Of a DNA stretch of 64,000 nucleotides, positions 1 through 10,411 are shown one piece after another (position 1 is the stretch's first letter; each line of letters begins with the position of its first letter). The notes under the pieces are model-generated. The model was not told the DNA's origin. It did no database searches and worked only from the letters and a program-made list of their open reading frames with translations. Made by a program: the position numbers and the translations under genes. This DNA is from Dactylis glomerata (taxonomy: Eukaryota; Streptophyta; Magnoliopsida; Poales; Poaceae): the NCBI GenBank assembly GCA_007115705.1, contig QXEO01000152.1:744001-808000 (forward strand), read 5' to 3'.

Positions 1-32
1 AACGCCTTTGAGCTAGGCGCGGAAAGTGGAAA

Positions 33-626
33 TCAAGTAATATCAAATGAGGCATTAAGATCAATTGCAGAAGTCTTTTCAACAAGACATTGTATTGTAT
101 CCAAATAAGTTTTTGAAGATCCCTTATGAACACTTTTGGGTTCACTCCTTTCATCAAAAAGGTTTTCAGGACAAATCCAATTAAAATTCTTTTCCAAAGC
201 TTCATGCAATCCTACGAGTTTGCAAGGTATTGGTACTTTGATTTCTTCCTTGTTTGTACCAACAACCTCTACGCGTGATCCAAGCATATTAAAATGCTCA
301 AAAACATTCCTAGCTTCAATAACAACATCTCTAAATTCTCTACGCAAAGTCTCCAAAATAAAATCTTTCTTTTCGGAGTCTTCGATATCATGAAGCTTAA
401 GAAACAATTTTTGCATAAAAGGATTAAGGTTAACAAACCTAGCCTCCAACATGTGAACTAAATAAGCAGCAGCAACTTCATAACTAGGAGCAAGCTCAGC
501 TAAAGATCTATCCTCAACATTTTTATGCATACTAACATGATTAAAGAACTCCTCGATGTTACCTTTCCCAATTATAGAACCACTACCTATTGTAAGGTCC
601 TCCAAAGCAAACTTAGGGAACAACAT
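33..626 (-). CDS. Athila-derivative ORF, 197 aa, unknown function
   Basis: This is the first ORF after the PBS, about 155 bases downstream of it, where an Athila gag would start. It is acidic and helical in character. I see no zinc knuckle, protease or RT motif. The C-terminal residues (DLNASFDIT) and the following untranslated bases match the end of the ORF at 25450-26169 (DLNASFENT), while the bodies of the two proteins are not recognisably similar. It could be a gag-derived or an acquired protein. It is uninterrupted, so it may have been translated when the element was active. Confidence 0.55.
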   Translation of the reverse strand: MLFPKFALEDLTIGSGSIIGKGNIEEFFNHVSMHKNVEDRSLAELAPSYEVAAAYLVHMLEARFVNLNPFMQKLFLKLHDIEDSEKKDFILETLRREFRDVVIEARNVFEHFNMLGSRVEVVGTNKEEIKVPIPCKLVGLHEALEKNFNWICPENLFDERSEPKSVHKGSSKTYLDTIQCLVEKTSAIDLNASFDIT

Positions 627-781
627 AATAAACTAAAAGTAAAAGTAACGGAATACCAACTATCAAAGAATTTTTTTTTGTATTTTTGATAAAACGATGC
701 AAGCAAAAATAAAATAAAGAAAAACAATAACAAAGTAAAAGATTGGAAGCGAGAGACTTCCCTTGCAGAAATCTTCTTTCT

Positions 782-798
782 CCCCGGCAACGGCACCA
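782..798 (-). other. Primer-binding site (tRNA-Asp type)
   Basis: The minus strand reads TGGTGCCGTTGCCGGGG directly after the LTR. The 3' end of plant tRNA-Asp is complementary to this with a single mismatch. The copy at 26332-26348 matches exactly. Confidence 0.7.
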
Positions 799-805
799 GA
801 AAGCT

Positions 806-2458
806 TGATTGCTGTTTTGCTGACGCGTAGTTGGCGCCAGAAAACTTGTTGGAAACCCCAAGAGAAGGTTATGATGAGCACAGCAGCAAGTCTTCCCTCA
901 GTTGTTAAACCAAGGTTTATCAAACCAGTAGGAGAAAGAACCAAACTTCCGAAGGTTGATGCCCGCTAGCTTTGCGACATTCCGGACAATGGCGCCAGAA
1001 AACTTGTCGACATGTAGCTTTTCACCAGCAGCAACGTGGAACCTGCACACAACACAACCAAGTACTTTGTCCCAACTCACAGTGAGGTTGTCAACCTCAC
1101 CGGTTTGCTGTAAACAAAGGATTGAGCATATCGAGTGGTAAAAGGTAGTAGTTTGCAAGAATCTAAATAAAGCAAGTAAATAGTAAACGGTAATAGTGAT
1201 GTAAAAGAATGGACCGGGGTCCACAGTTCACTAGTGGTGTCTTTCCATAGGATAAATAACAACATGCTGGATAATCAAATTACAGTTGGGCAATTGATAG
1301 AATAAAGATAGCGTACAAATGTCATGAGGATCACCATGAGATTCACTCTGGGCATTACGACAAAATACATAGACCATAATCCAACTGCATCTATGACTAA
1401 TAATCCACTCTCGAGGTATCGTCCGAGCACCCATTGAGTATTAAGTTGCGAACAACAGATAACTGCATTAAGCAAAGTGCATAATGTAAACAATGCAAAT
1501 GTCCTTGAACACAAGAATGTTGTTTTCTCCCTAGTGGCAACATCACATCTACAACCTTAGAGGTTTTTGTCACTCCCCCAGATTACTAGAGGCATGAACC
1601 CACTATCGAGCATAAATACCCCCTCTTGGAGTCACTAGCATCTACTCGGCCAAGATATCTACTAGCAACGGAGAGCATGCAAGATTATAAACAACATAGA
1701 GATAACATAAAGATAATATTTCAGCATATCAACTTGACATAGTACCAATATTCATCAGATCCCAACAAACACAACATGTAGAATTACACAAAGATGATCT
1801 TGATCATGATAGGCAGCTCACAAGATCTAAACATGAAGCACATGGTGGAGAATACAACCATCTAGCTACTGCTATGGACCCGTAGTCCAAGGTAGACTAA
1901 TCACACATCACTCCGGAGGCGACCATGGTGATGAAGAAGGCCTCCAGCGGTGATTCCCCTCTCCGGCAGGGTGCCGGGAAGAGCTTATGGACCCTCCCGA
2001 TCTCGCGTCGAAGACGGCGGCGGCTTGTAGTAGGTTTCGTGGAAAATTGATCGGGTCTTAGGTTTTTCCCGTCGAGGGGAATATATAGGCGGAAGGGCGG
2101 CGTCAGGAAGTGGACCCGGGGGGTTCACCCCTTGGTGGCGCAGCCAGGGCTTGGCCCACGCCGCCCTAGGGTGTGGCTAGGTCTTGGCCCCCCTCCATCT
2201 CTGCATTGGACTCCAACTCGTGTTCTGGAAAAATAGGAGTTTCGGCTTTTGTTTCATCCAATTCCGAGAATATTTCCTGTGTAGCTTTTCTGAAACACAA
2301 AAATAGCAGAAAACAGGGAACTGGCACTGTGGCGTCTCGTTAGTAGGTTAGTTCTGGAAAATGCATAAAAATGCCACGAAGTGTAGCAAAACACAAAGCA
2401 AATGGTATATAAGCAAGCATGGAGCATCAAAAAATTTAGATACATTTGAGACGTATCA
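806..2458 (-). repeat. 5' LTR of the left-edge Athila-like element
   Basis: In plus orientation it begins TGATTG and ends GACGTATCA. From about 845 on it is clearly homologous to the LTRs at 6260-7783/22408-22516 and 34775-36321. The first 40 bases differ from those copies, so the exact outer edge is uncertain. A TATA-like box (CTATATATTCC on the minus strand, near 2080-2090) lies at the position where the related LTRs also have one. Confidence 0.75.
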
Positions 2459-3155
2459 GTCGCTTTGGTAGGTGTGTGACATACATGTCGCCTAGCTTTT
2501 AATGAAACACTAGATTTAGAGGCGTGCCTTGGCGCGCGGCCCCTGTCTTTGGCAAAAGCAAAAGATTACAACATAACCAAAGAGAGTATAAACAACCTGA
2601 TAGGTATTAAAGGATTGTAAATACTTATTTTTATAGATACAACCTTGCTTCTAACAGGAAGAGGAGATTATCCTCATCTTCTCCAGACGCTTTTCCAGAA
2701 CATTGCTTGTATGCTTATGCGTAAACCCCACATCTGAAAAGTTAACCAAAAAACTGTTCCAAACATTGTCTACCAGGCTCTCTTCTTTAACATGCTGGTT
2801 TAACATGCAAGTAATCATCTCTTCAGAACTTGACCGGAGGGACTAACGAAAGTACGCCCTCAGACCCACTTACAGATAAAACAATAGCATCTTCGGCACT
2901 GCTGAACAAAACATGAGAGTATATTTAGATCGAGTCAAAGTGACTCCCTAATTCTCCATGTTGTGCCACTTTACACATGAATAAACACGTGAAATCCATG
3001 AAAATGTACCAAGGTTTAGAGAGTTTAACAACTAATGGTGGTGTCTGTGTGAGAACTGTTTCATAACCAATATATTTATACAAATAACATAAGCAACCAT
3101 GCAATGATTTGTTAAAATAGAGCTAAGAAGCAAGAAAGAAAATGCAATCATTGAC
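2459..3155. other. Intervening sequence, no gene recognised
   Basis: AT-rich sequence between the LTR end and the Harbinger transposase relic. The last ~30 bases before 3156 (from about 3125) translate in frame with the transposase, so part of this stretch is probably the decayed 5' portion of that element. Nothing else is supported. Confidence 0.4.
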
Positions 3156-3519
3156 TCGATGTACAAGTTCTTCAAAGCCGTCATTGCGGTTTTTAGTTAG
3201 GTTTATCTGAGTGAGCCAAATGTTGATGACACTATCCGCATATTCTCAACCAATGAAGCAAGGAAGTTTCTGAGGATGATTGGAAGCATAGATTGCATGC
3301 ATTTGGAGTGGAAAAACTATCCTTTTGCATGGAAGGGACAATATAGCGGGCATGTGAAGGGATGCATTATGATTCTTGAGGTTGTTGCATCATAGAATCT
3401 ATGGAATTGGCACTCTTTCTTCATCATGGCAGATTCCCACAATGACATCAACATGCTCCGGCGCTTTTATGTACTCTCCAAGCTTGCAGAAGGCAATGCT
3501 CCATTGGTTCAGCAGTGAC
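3156..3519 (+). pseudogene. PIF/Harbinger transposase relic, N-terminal/central part
   Basis: One frame carries the plant PIF/Harbinger (DDE_Tnp_4) signature MIGSIDCMHLEWKNYPF, followed by GQYSGHVKGC, then the NLWNWHSFF and ADSHNDINML blocks. In the family these blocks hold the first two catalytic aspartates (in DCMH and the SHNDINML block). In-frame stops occur after AVIAVFS and after LEVVAS, and the frame ends at a third stop just before 3520, where sequence of a Tat-like retroelement begins. The missing C-terminal part is found on the same strand at 36845-37196, on the far side of the nested retrotransposons. Harbinger transposases act as nuclear nucleases; this copy is dead. Confidence 0.8.
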
Positions 3520-3529
3520 ACTGAGAGGG

Positions 3530-3742
3530 TCAATCTATGACTTCAAAGTCTAGCTTCTCCTTTCTATAGTTCTGATGGTTGCCGAAACAGAAGTCGGGTG
3601 CTATTTGACCCAATGGGTAGTTTGCACTGCCAGGTACTATTCCAAGGAAGGAACAATCTGTTGGCTTAAGGAACTCTAGTGATATACGCATTGCTCGGAG
3701 CGTCTTTGCATATATCAGGTTTATTTCACTTCCCGCATCCAT
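3530..3742 (-). pseudogene. Retroelement aspartic protease fragment
   Basis: The translated segment begins MDAGSEINLIYAKTL, which aligns with the protease motif of element A (MDGGSSLNLIYADTL at 18312-18602), and continues through YPLGQIAPDFCFG and RKEKLDFEVID, matching the same blocks in A. The active-site triplet reads DAG rather than the DGG of A and B. The frame stops at the junction with the Harbinger relic. Confidence 0.7.
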
Positions 3743-3900
3743 AAATACTCTTTACACGTCATATCCTCCTATCTGAGCTTTGAGTACCAGGGGCACATTT
3801 CCTGGCCGAGGTACTATTATTGGGTGGTCTTCTCTGTTGAAATCTATTGGCTGCTCAGACCAGTGCAAATATTTTGTAGTCACTGGAGGCAATGTTATTG

Positions 3901-6254
3901 CTAAGTTGACTTGTCGAGAGATGCTTTTTTTTCCTTTTTGTGCGACTTTGGTACAGGTTGTATCATTGCGGTGATGTGTCCTTTGGATGGGATGTATCCT
4001 CCATCATTGTTGTTTCCTTGATTTAGCTGACTTTGTCCTTGTGCCACTCCGTTGGTTGCTTGCTGATTTGCTGGAGGTGCATTGTTTGTGTTTCCATCAT
4101 AGCCTTGCCTCGTTGCTTCGGCTTGCTTATTTCTGGCTACTTCCTGAAGTTTCAGGAATGTCCTGCAATCCTTCATTGCGTGTCGGGATACTCTTTTGCC
4201 GTCGATGAATGCATAGTGTATATGGCATGGCCCGTTTAGCATGTCATCTGGTGATTGATTATATTCTCTTGATCCTCTTGGCTAGAACTGCTTGTTGCTG
4301 CTTGAGTCTTCTCTGCCGTTGTTGCGATACCCTGAATTTCTGCGGTCGTCTCTTTGGTACGTGTTGTCTTTATGTCCCGCGGCTACTTGACTATGAGAAC
4401 CATAGTTATAATAGTTGCGGGATTTTTGCCTTTGACTGCTGTACCTATTTCCTCTGTCATCTTCAGGTGACCGCGTACTTTTGTTGTTATAAGCGTCTTT
4501 GTCGTCCGCGAATCTGTTTGCTATATCCATTAGATCTGATACTCTCTTTGGCTTAATCCGCCCCATTTCTTCGACTAGATCTTCTCATTGCAGCCCAAGC
4601 GTAAAGGCATCAATTGCTCTCTCATCTGAAACATCGACTGCAGAATTTTTGATAATGCTCCATCTTTGTATGTATGATCGAAGTGTCTCATTGCGCTGAT
4701 GTATGCAAGCTTTGACTTCCTCTATTGATGTTGGCCGCTTGTATGTTGACTTGAAGTTGCTTGTGAACTGATTTGTGAGTTCATCCCAACTTCCAATTAT
4801 TTCTCTTTCCAGCTTACCCAACCATGACCGTGTCGTGCCGATGAGGTGGAGCTGCAGACTTTGCATTGCTGTCTCTTTTGAGCCCCCTAATATTCTGACT
4901 GCTTGTAGATAATCTGAGAGCCATGACTATGGCTCTTGAGATCCGTCATATTTCTGATGATCATGGGGTAGTTTGAATCCTTTGGGCACGGGAGTGCTGC
5001 GAACTCTGCGAGTAAAGCAAGGTGCTCCCATCTCTTATTCGTCATCTTCGTAGTCGTACGCCTTATTGGGAGTCTTGGATCTTCGGGTTCCTCCATGCCT
5101 CGGGCCTTTATAGTACTTTGGTGATGGTGACCTGGATCATTGACTTCTGCTCCTGCGCCGAGGACTATTGTGACAGCGCGGTGATCTAGGTTTATGTGTA
5201 CCTTTGTTGTGATGTGCTTCTTCTTCTTTGGCTGACAGTTTGTTTCCTACTAATCTTAACCCTTGCAATGCTGCCCGATGCATGTGTTCTCTTGGGTCCC
5301 CTGGGTTTGGCTTCATAGTATACAGATATGCTTGTGCCGCCACGAGTGCTGCTTCGGGTGTCTTTGGCATGATGTTGCCTTGCTCATCGACTGATAGGAA
5401 ATATGAGTCAAGGTTTCATCTATCTGAGTGCTCGAGATTTTCGACTCGCGAGCCGTGCCTGTTGTGCCTCCTGCTATTTGTATGCGGCGCATTGCTGTGC
5501 GCTTCGTGCATAGCTTTACTTGCCACGCTTACTGATTCCCTCCTTTTCCTTATCTCGCTTTTCTCTTTTGCCAGTTGTATTGCTTGCTGATGTAGGGCGT
5601 AGTGGTATCCTTGAAGTACTTCTTCGCTTGCGTCAACTGGGATGGCTAAGCCATTGTCGATGGCTGCTTTAATTGTGTTCCACTCATCGGCCGATAGCCG
5701 AATTTTGACTCTGGCTGTCAAGGAATCTGCAGTATCCCCTTCTGCCAGATGGTTTGCTCCTCTTGTTACATTTGCTGGGTTGAGTACTGGGTTATTGTTG
5801 TCATCGAATTCTTCTGAGTTGTCTCCTATGATTGCAAGTATTTGGTACTGATTGTCGAATTTGCTGCGGAAACTTGAGAAGATGGTTTGGTCGTCCTCAT
5901 GAAGCTCCAGTCCTGTTTTCCATGTATCTGTGGATTTGTCTGAGATGCTGCCGCAGCGGATCATGAAGTCTCCTGATTGCTCTCCCAAGTCGAGGTTCTC
6001 TATGGTTTCATCGAGTTCTTCGATTTTGTCTTCTATATTTTCCATCGTCATGAAGCTAACCAGCGAGTTTACCTTGCTAGAAGAGCCTACCAATGATTCT
6101 GACATCGCCGTAGTCACGGTTTTTCCCACCGATGGACCCGATTTCGTCGGATCTGAGAGGCAAATTGAACCCATAGAACCGACGCAGAAGTTTAGGCTTC
6201 CAAACGTCAGATCTATCTCCTGTTCCAAGCTTGCAAAGACCGGAGTAAGGGTTG
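3901..6254 (-). pseudogene. Tat-like gag, frameshifted
   Basis: Gag is spread over several frames. 5416-6254 is an acidic N-terminal region. 5137-5370 holds TPEAALVAAQAYLYTM, a segment comparable to 19848-20243 in element A. 4585-4866 is the core retrotransposon gag domain (RSWLGKLEREIIGSW, RPTSIEEV, LRSYIQRW), closely paralleling the core gag of A at 19104-19778. 3901-4242 has a C-terminal knuckle-like stretch with CHIHYAFIDGKR and HAMKDC. Several frameshifts separate them, so no full-length gag can be made. The N-terminal end is interrupted by the Athila-like insertion at 6255. Confidence 0.7.
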
Positions 6255-6259
6255 GTGGA

Positions 6260-7783
6260 TGATGGCGTGTAAGTACAGCCCATTGGGAACCCCAAGAGGA
6301 AGGTATGATGAGCACAGTAGCAAGTCTTCCCTCAGTTCTGAAACCAAGGTTTATCGAACCAGTAGGAGAAAGCCAAACTTTAGAAGGTGATGCTTGCTAG
6401 CTTTGCGACACTCCGAACAATGGCGCCAGTAAACATGTTCGTGTGTCTTCACCCAGCAGCAAACGTGAAACCTGCACACAACACAACCAAGAACTTTGCT
6501 CCCAACTTACGATGAGGTTGTCAATCTCACTGGTTTGCTGTAAACAAATGATTGAGTGTATCGAGTGGTAAAAGGATAATAGTAATGCAAGAAAGTAAAT
6601 AGAGCGAGTAAAGTAAAACGGTAAAACAATGTAAAGGAAATTGGACCAGGGTCCACAGTTCACTAGTGGCGTCTCTCCATAAGATAAATAATAACATGCT
6701 CGATAAACAAATTACAGTTGGGCAATTGATAGAGTAAAGATAACGTACATACGTCACGAGGATCACTATGAGATTCACTCTGGGCATTACGACAAAATAC
6801 ATAGACCATAATCCAACTGCATCTATGAATAATAATCCACTCATGGGGAATCATCCGAGTACCCCTTGAGTATTAAGTTGTGGACAACAGATAATTGCAT
6901 TAAGCAAAGTCCATAAAGTAAATAAAGCAAATGTCCTTGGACACAAAAATGTTGTTTTCCCCCTAGTGGCAACAGCACATCTACAACCTTAGAGGTATCT
7001 GTCACTCCCCTAGATTAAATAGAGGCATGAACCCAACTATCGAGCATAAATACTCCCTCTTGGAGTCACTAGCATCTACTCGGCCAAGATAGCTACTAGC
7101 AATGGAAAGCATGCAAGATCATAAACAACATAGAGATAACATAAGATATATAATTCAGCACATCAACTCAAGATAGTACCAATACTCATCGGATCCCAAC
7201 AAACACAACATGTATGATTACATAAAGATGATCTTGATCATGTAGGGCAGCTCACAAGATCTAAACATGAAGCACATGATGGAGAAGACAACCATCTAGC
7301 TACTGCTATGGACCCATAGTCCAAGGTAGACTACTCACACATCACTCCAAAGGCGACCATGGTGGTGGAGAAGGCCTCCGGTAGGGATTCCCCTCTCCGG
7401 CAGGGTGCCGGGAAGAGTTCCTGGATCCTCCCAATCTCGTTTCGACGATGGCGGTGGCTTGCAGTATGTTTCAAGGAAAAGCGATCCGTCCCTTAGGTTT
7501 TTCCCGTCGATGGGACTTTATAGGCGAAGGGGCAGCGTCAGAAGTGGGACCAGGTGGTCTCACCATAGGTGGGCGTGGCCAGGGGCTGGGCTGTGCCCCC
7601 TGGTGGTGAGGCTGGCCCCTAGCCCTCCTCCATCTCATCTTCGATCTTTGCGAAGTTTCGGTAAAAATAGGAGGTTTGGCTTTTGTTTTGTCCAATTTCG
7701 AGAATATTTCCTGTGTAACTTTTTTGAAACACAAAAACAGTAGAAAACAGGAAACTGGCACTGTGGCATCTTGTTAATAGGTT
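6260..7783 (-). repeat. 3' LTR of the Athila-like element, larger part
   Basis: This holds most of the 3' LTR; the remaining 109 bases are at 22408-22516, the two parts being separated by element A and its AGGTT duplication. A TATA-like sequence (CCTATAAAG on the minus strand) lies near 7512-7520. The partner LTR (26359-26398 plus 34775-36321) lacks two short stretches present here, one near 35766 and one near 35830, which accounts for its smaller size. Confidence 0.88.
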
Positions 7784-8351
7784 TGACGAGGTTCTACCCC
7801 GGCAATGCCCATGTTCGAGGGCTTTCGATCTAGGGAGCGCATTGGGGATCTGGCGAACTCGACGGTGATCAGATGAAAGCAGAAGAACACGGGATTTTAC
7901 CCAGGTTCGGCCCCCTTGGTAGGGTAAAGACCTACGTTCTGCTTGTCTGACTTGTTATTGATGGGGTGGCTTTGATGGAGGTGTTACAATGGTGGCGTAG
8001 ATTGGATCTAGCCGAAACAGAGAGCTCTGAGTATCGAGCGCTCTGGCGTGAGGTGGGTGGAAAGTGTCTAGCCCTTACTACATTCTCCCTCCCAACCTTT
8101 TATATGCGAAGGTTGGGTCTCGGGATTGTTCTCCAAGTTGATTACAGATCGGATCAGTTAGAAAAAACCCTAAACGAGTCCTATTTCGACTAGGTCTCCG
8201 TATTCGAGTCTTTGTCTTGTACGCCAAGTTACGTCCCTGGGCCGCGACAGGTCGTCAACTTCATGGGCTTTGTGATTCCTTCGATGGTATCCCTCCTGGG
8301 CCGAAAACCAGGTAGGGAAATGTCGAGGGCCTATTTGTCATTCCTTCGTCA
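7784..8351 (-). repeat. 3' LTR of element A
   Basis: Begins TGACGAGG and ends TTCGTCA in plus orientation, with the same length as its partner at 21835-22402. The minus strand carries a TATA box (CATATAAAAGG) near 8097-8107. Confidence 0.93.
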
Positions 8352-8363
8352 GTAGCCCCCGAG
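8352..8363 (-). promoter_or_regulatory. Polypurine tract of element A
   Basis: The minus strand reads CTCGGGGGCTAC directly before the 3' LTR. This is where plus-strand DNA synthesis would be primed. Element B has a comparable tract at 49552-49566. The CTCGGGGGCT core is also repeated inside A (14312-14632). Confidence 0.7.
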
Positions 8364-8989
8364 TGCCTGGGATAGTCAAAGACTATGGCAGGGACTCTAA
8401 CTCGAGCCTCCCTCTCATCGCCCGAGACCATTTTTGCCCTTCCTGAAAAAAGCATAACTGCATAGCAAGTATATAAATGACGCATCTGACAGACGCGATC
8501 AATTCGAGTAATGCTCATGCTGAGCTTCGAACAAGTTTAGCTTGGTTTGCAGAGGGATACGCATAACCGGCCTGAGACTCATGCCGGGCCTCAGTTAATT
8601 GCATAGCCGCAAAAACATTCGGTTAGCTTACTCAGATTCGAGTCCCCCGACTCGAACCCGTGTGGGCTGGCGCTACCCCGACCCGAGCCGCGTTGGACTC
8701 ACCAGGTCGAAGCTCAATTCATTGCGAGGCACCCGATGCGTCCATCGGTGCAAACTTTATACCATAGGTATGGAAATTTTCTCGACATAGCGCGCTTGAT
8801 ACGAATATCGGGCCATCTGGTGTTATAAACCGTGGACTTACCTTCGTATTTGACATACGGCATCCGAACTGGTATATTGCCACCAAGATTCGGGTATTTT
8901 GAGTGGAGAGCGTTGATAGCCTGAAGTAGAGATTTAAAGGACCGGAGCCCAAATAAAATAAAAATGCCGATGGCTAAAAGATGCGATTT
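8364..8989. other. Untranslated 3' region of element A
   Basis: Non-coding sequence between the PPT and the 61-bp array. No ORF or RNA gene is recognised. Confidence 0.5.
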
Positions 8990-9726
8990 GAGGGGTCCAA
9001 AACCCAAACCCGAGTAAAGCTGAGGCGCTGCTGGCCCGAAGAAGATAATTCGAGGGACTAACGCCCGCACTCGAATAATGCAGAGGTGCTGCTGGCCCAA
9101 AGAAAGAGATCCGAAGTACCAGAGCCCAAACTCGAATAATTCGAAGGCACTGCTGGCCCGAAGAGAGAGTTTTGAGGGACCAAAGCCCGAACTCAAATAA
9201 TTCGAAGGCACTGCTGGCCCGAAGAGAGAGTTTCGAGGGACCAAAGCCCAGACTCAAATAACTCGAAGGCACTGCTGGCCCAAAGAGAGAGTTTTGAGGG
9301 ATCAAAGCGCGAACTCGAATAATTTGAAGGCCCTGCTGGCCCAAAAAGAGAGTTTCGAGGGACCAAAGCCTGAACTCGAATAATTCGAAGGCACTGCTGG
9401 CCCGAAAAGAGAGTTTTGAGGGATCAAAGCCCAAACTCGAATAATTCGAAGGCACTGCTAGCCTGAAAAGAGAGTTTCGAGGGATCAAAGCCCGAACTCA
9501 AATAATTCGAAGGCACTGCTGGCCTAAAAAGAGAGTTTTGAGGGACCAAAGCCTGAACTTGAATAATTCGAAGACACTGCTGGCCCGAAGAGAGAGTTTC
9601 AAGGGACCAAAGCCCAGACTCGAATAACTCGAAGGCACTGCTGGCCCAAAGAGAGATTTTCGAGGGATCAAAGCCCGAACTCGAATAATTCGAAGGCACT
9701 GCTAGCCCGAAAAGAGAGTTTTGAGG
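8990..9726. repeat. 61-bp tandem array, about 12 copies
   Basis: The block GGCACTGCTGGCCC recurs every 60-62 bases about twelve times (for example near 9150, 9211, 9272, 9393, 9515, 9637). Each unit contains the near-palindrome TCGAATAATTCGA. Copies differ by a few substitutions. The array lies in the 3' untranslated part of element A; this region is known to be hypervariable and rich in tandem repeats in Tat elements. Long reading frames across it on the minus strand come from the repeat and are not genes. Confidence 0.92.
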
Positions 9727-10411
9727 CGATATTGATCAAGAACCAGAGACTTCTCTCGAATGAGCAGGTACCCCTTGCTCGAAGAAGCCAATCAAAATGT
9801 CAAATGAAAGATGAAATCACCCAAAAGGGGATTGCATGCACTCGGGCAGCGCAAAGAGAGCACAAAAACCTCGAGGAAAACTCAATACCAAAAAGGATTC
9901 TGATTGCAAGAAGCACATACCTTTGAATTTTGAAAAACCCTCGTCGACCTTGCCCTTTGGGTCGAAAAGGATTAGCTTTTCCTGGAAACCACGTCAGTGC
10001 TGACGCCGGATTCCCTCGAGTTGTCACGCCACCCTCTGCTGGGATAGCATAACTCTGACAAGACTAGACGCGTGGTGGGCCCAGCGGCCGCACGTCCCAG
10101 CTGTTGACCACATTTGACCGCACGTCCTGCGCGTGGGTGAAAAAAGTCTGCACGGTTTCCTTGATTACCGTGCGTAGTGGAGGCCACAGCTCCCGTGGTG
10201 TTGACACGTGGGTGGCCAGATCTACCCTGCGGTTTCCACTTCGTAGCGAACAGCCGAGATCAATTGTAAGTTTCCAGATTTCAGATAAAAACGGCAGCGG
10301 AGAGGTAACATTTCACCCTACTCCGCCGCCACCGTCTTCCTCCTTGCGCTCTACTGCATTTGCTTCTCTTGCCCACATCCATTCTCAAAGCCTTCGCCGT
10401 GCGCCAACCTC
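9727..10411. other. Leader and probable promoter of the antisense gene of A
   Basis: Lies between the array and the first ATG of the plus-strand gene. It becomes GC- and pyrimidine-rich towards 10411, like a 5' leader. No clear TATA box was identified. Confidence 0.35.

Larger units (their letters stand above)
1..2458 (-). mobile_element. Athila-like Ty3/gypsy element, 5' end only
   Basis: Reads on the minus strand from a 5' LTR (806-2458) through a primer-binding site (782-798) into an internal region that leaves the window at base 1. The leader and the PBS closely match those of the second Athila-like element at 25450-26398. The PBS complements the 3' end of plant tRNA-Asp with one mismatch; an Asp primer is typical of Athila elements such as the wheat Sabrina and WHAM families. 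Only one ORF (33-626) is visible and no pol is in the window. The other LTR and its target duplication lie outside, so completeness cannot be judged. Confidence 0.75.
3526..6254 (-). mobile_element. Tat-like gypsy element, gag-protease remainder (left part)
   Basis: Contains minus-strand gag and protease sequence of a Tat-lineage element whose 5' LTR, PBS and leader lie at 36327-36827, beyond the inserted Athila-like element. The target duplication GTGGA (6255-6259 and 36322-36326) proves the two parts were once contiguous. RT, integrase and the 3' LTR are absent: the protease frame runs straight into the Harbinger relic near 3525, so a deletion removed the 3' half. Confidence 0.75.

Noticed and set aside
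8714..9699. Minus-strand ORFs of 91-184 aa over the 61-bp array
   Set aside because: Reading frames created by a repeat that lacks stops. They shift frame with each 61-bp unit and match no protein.
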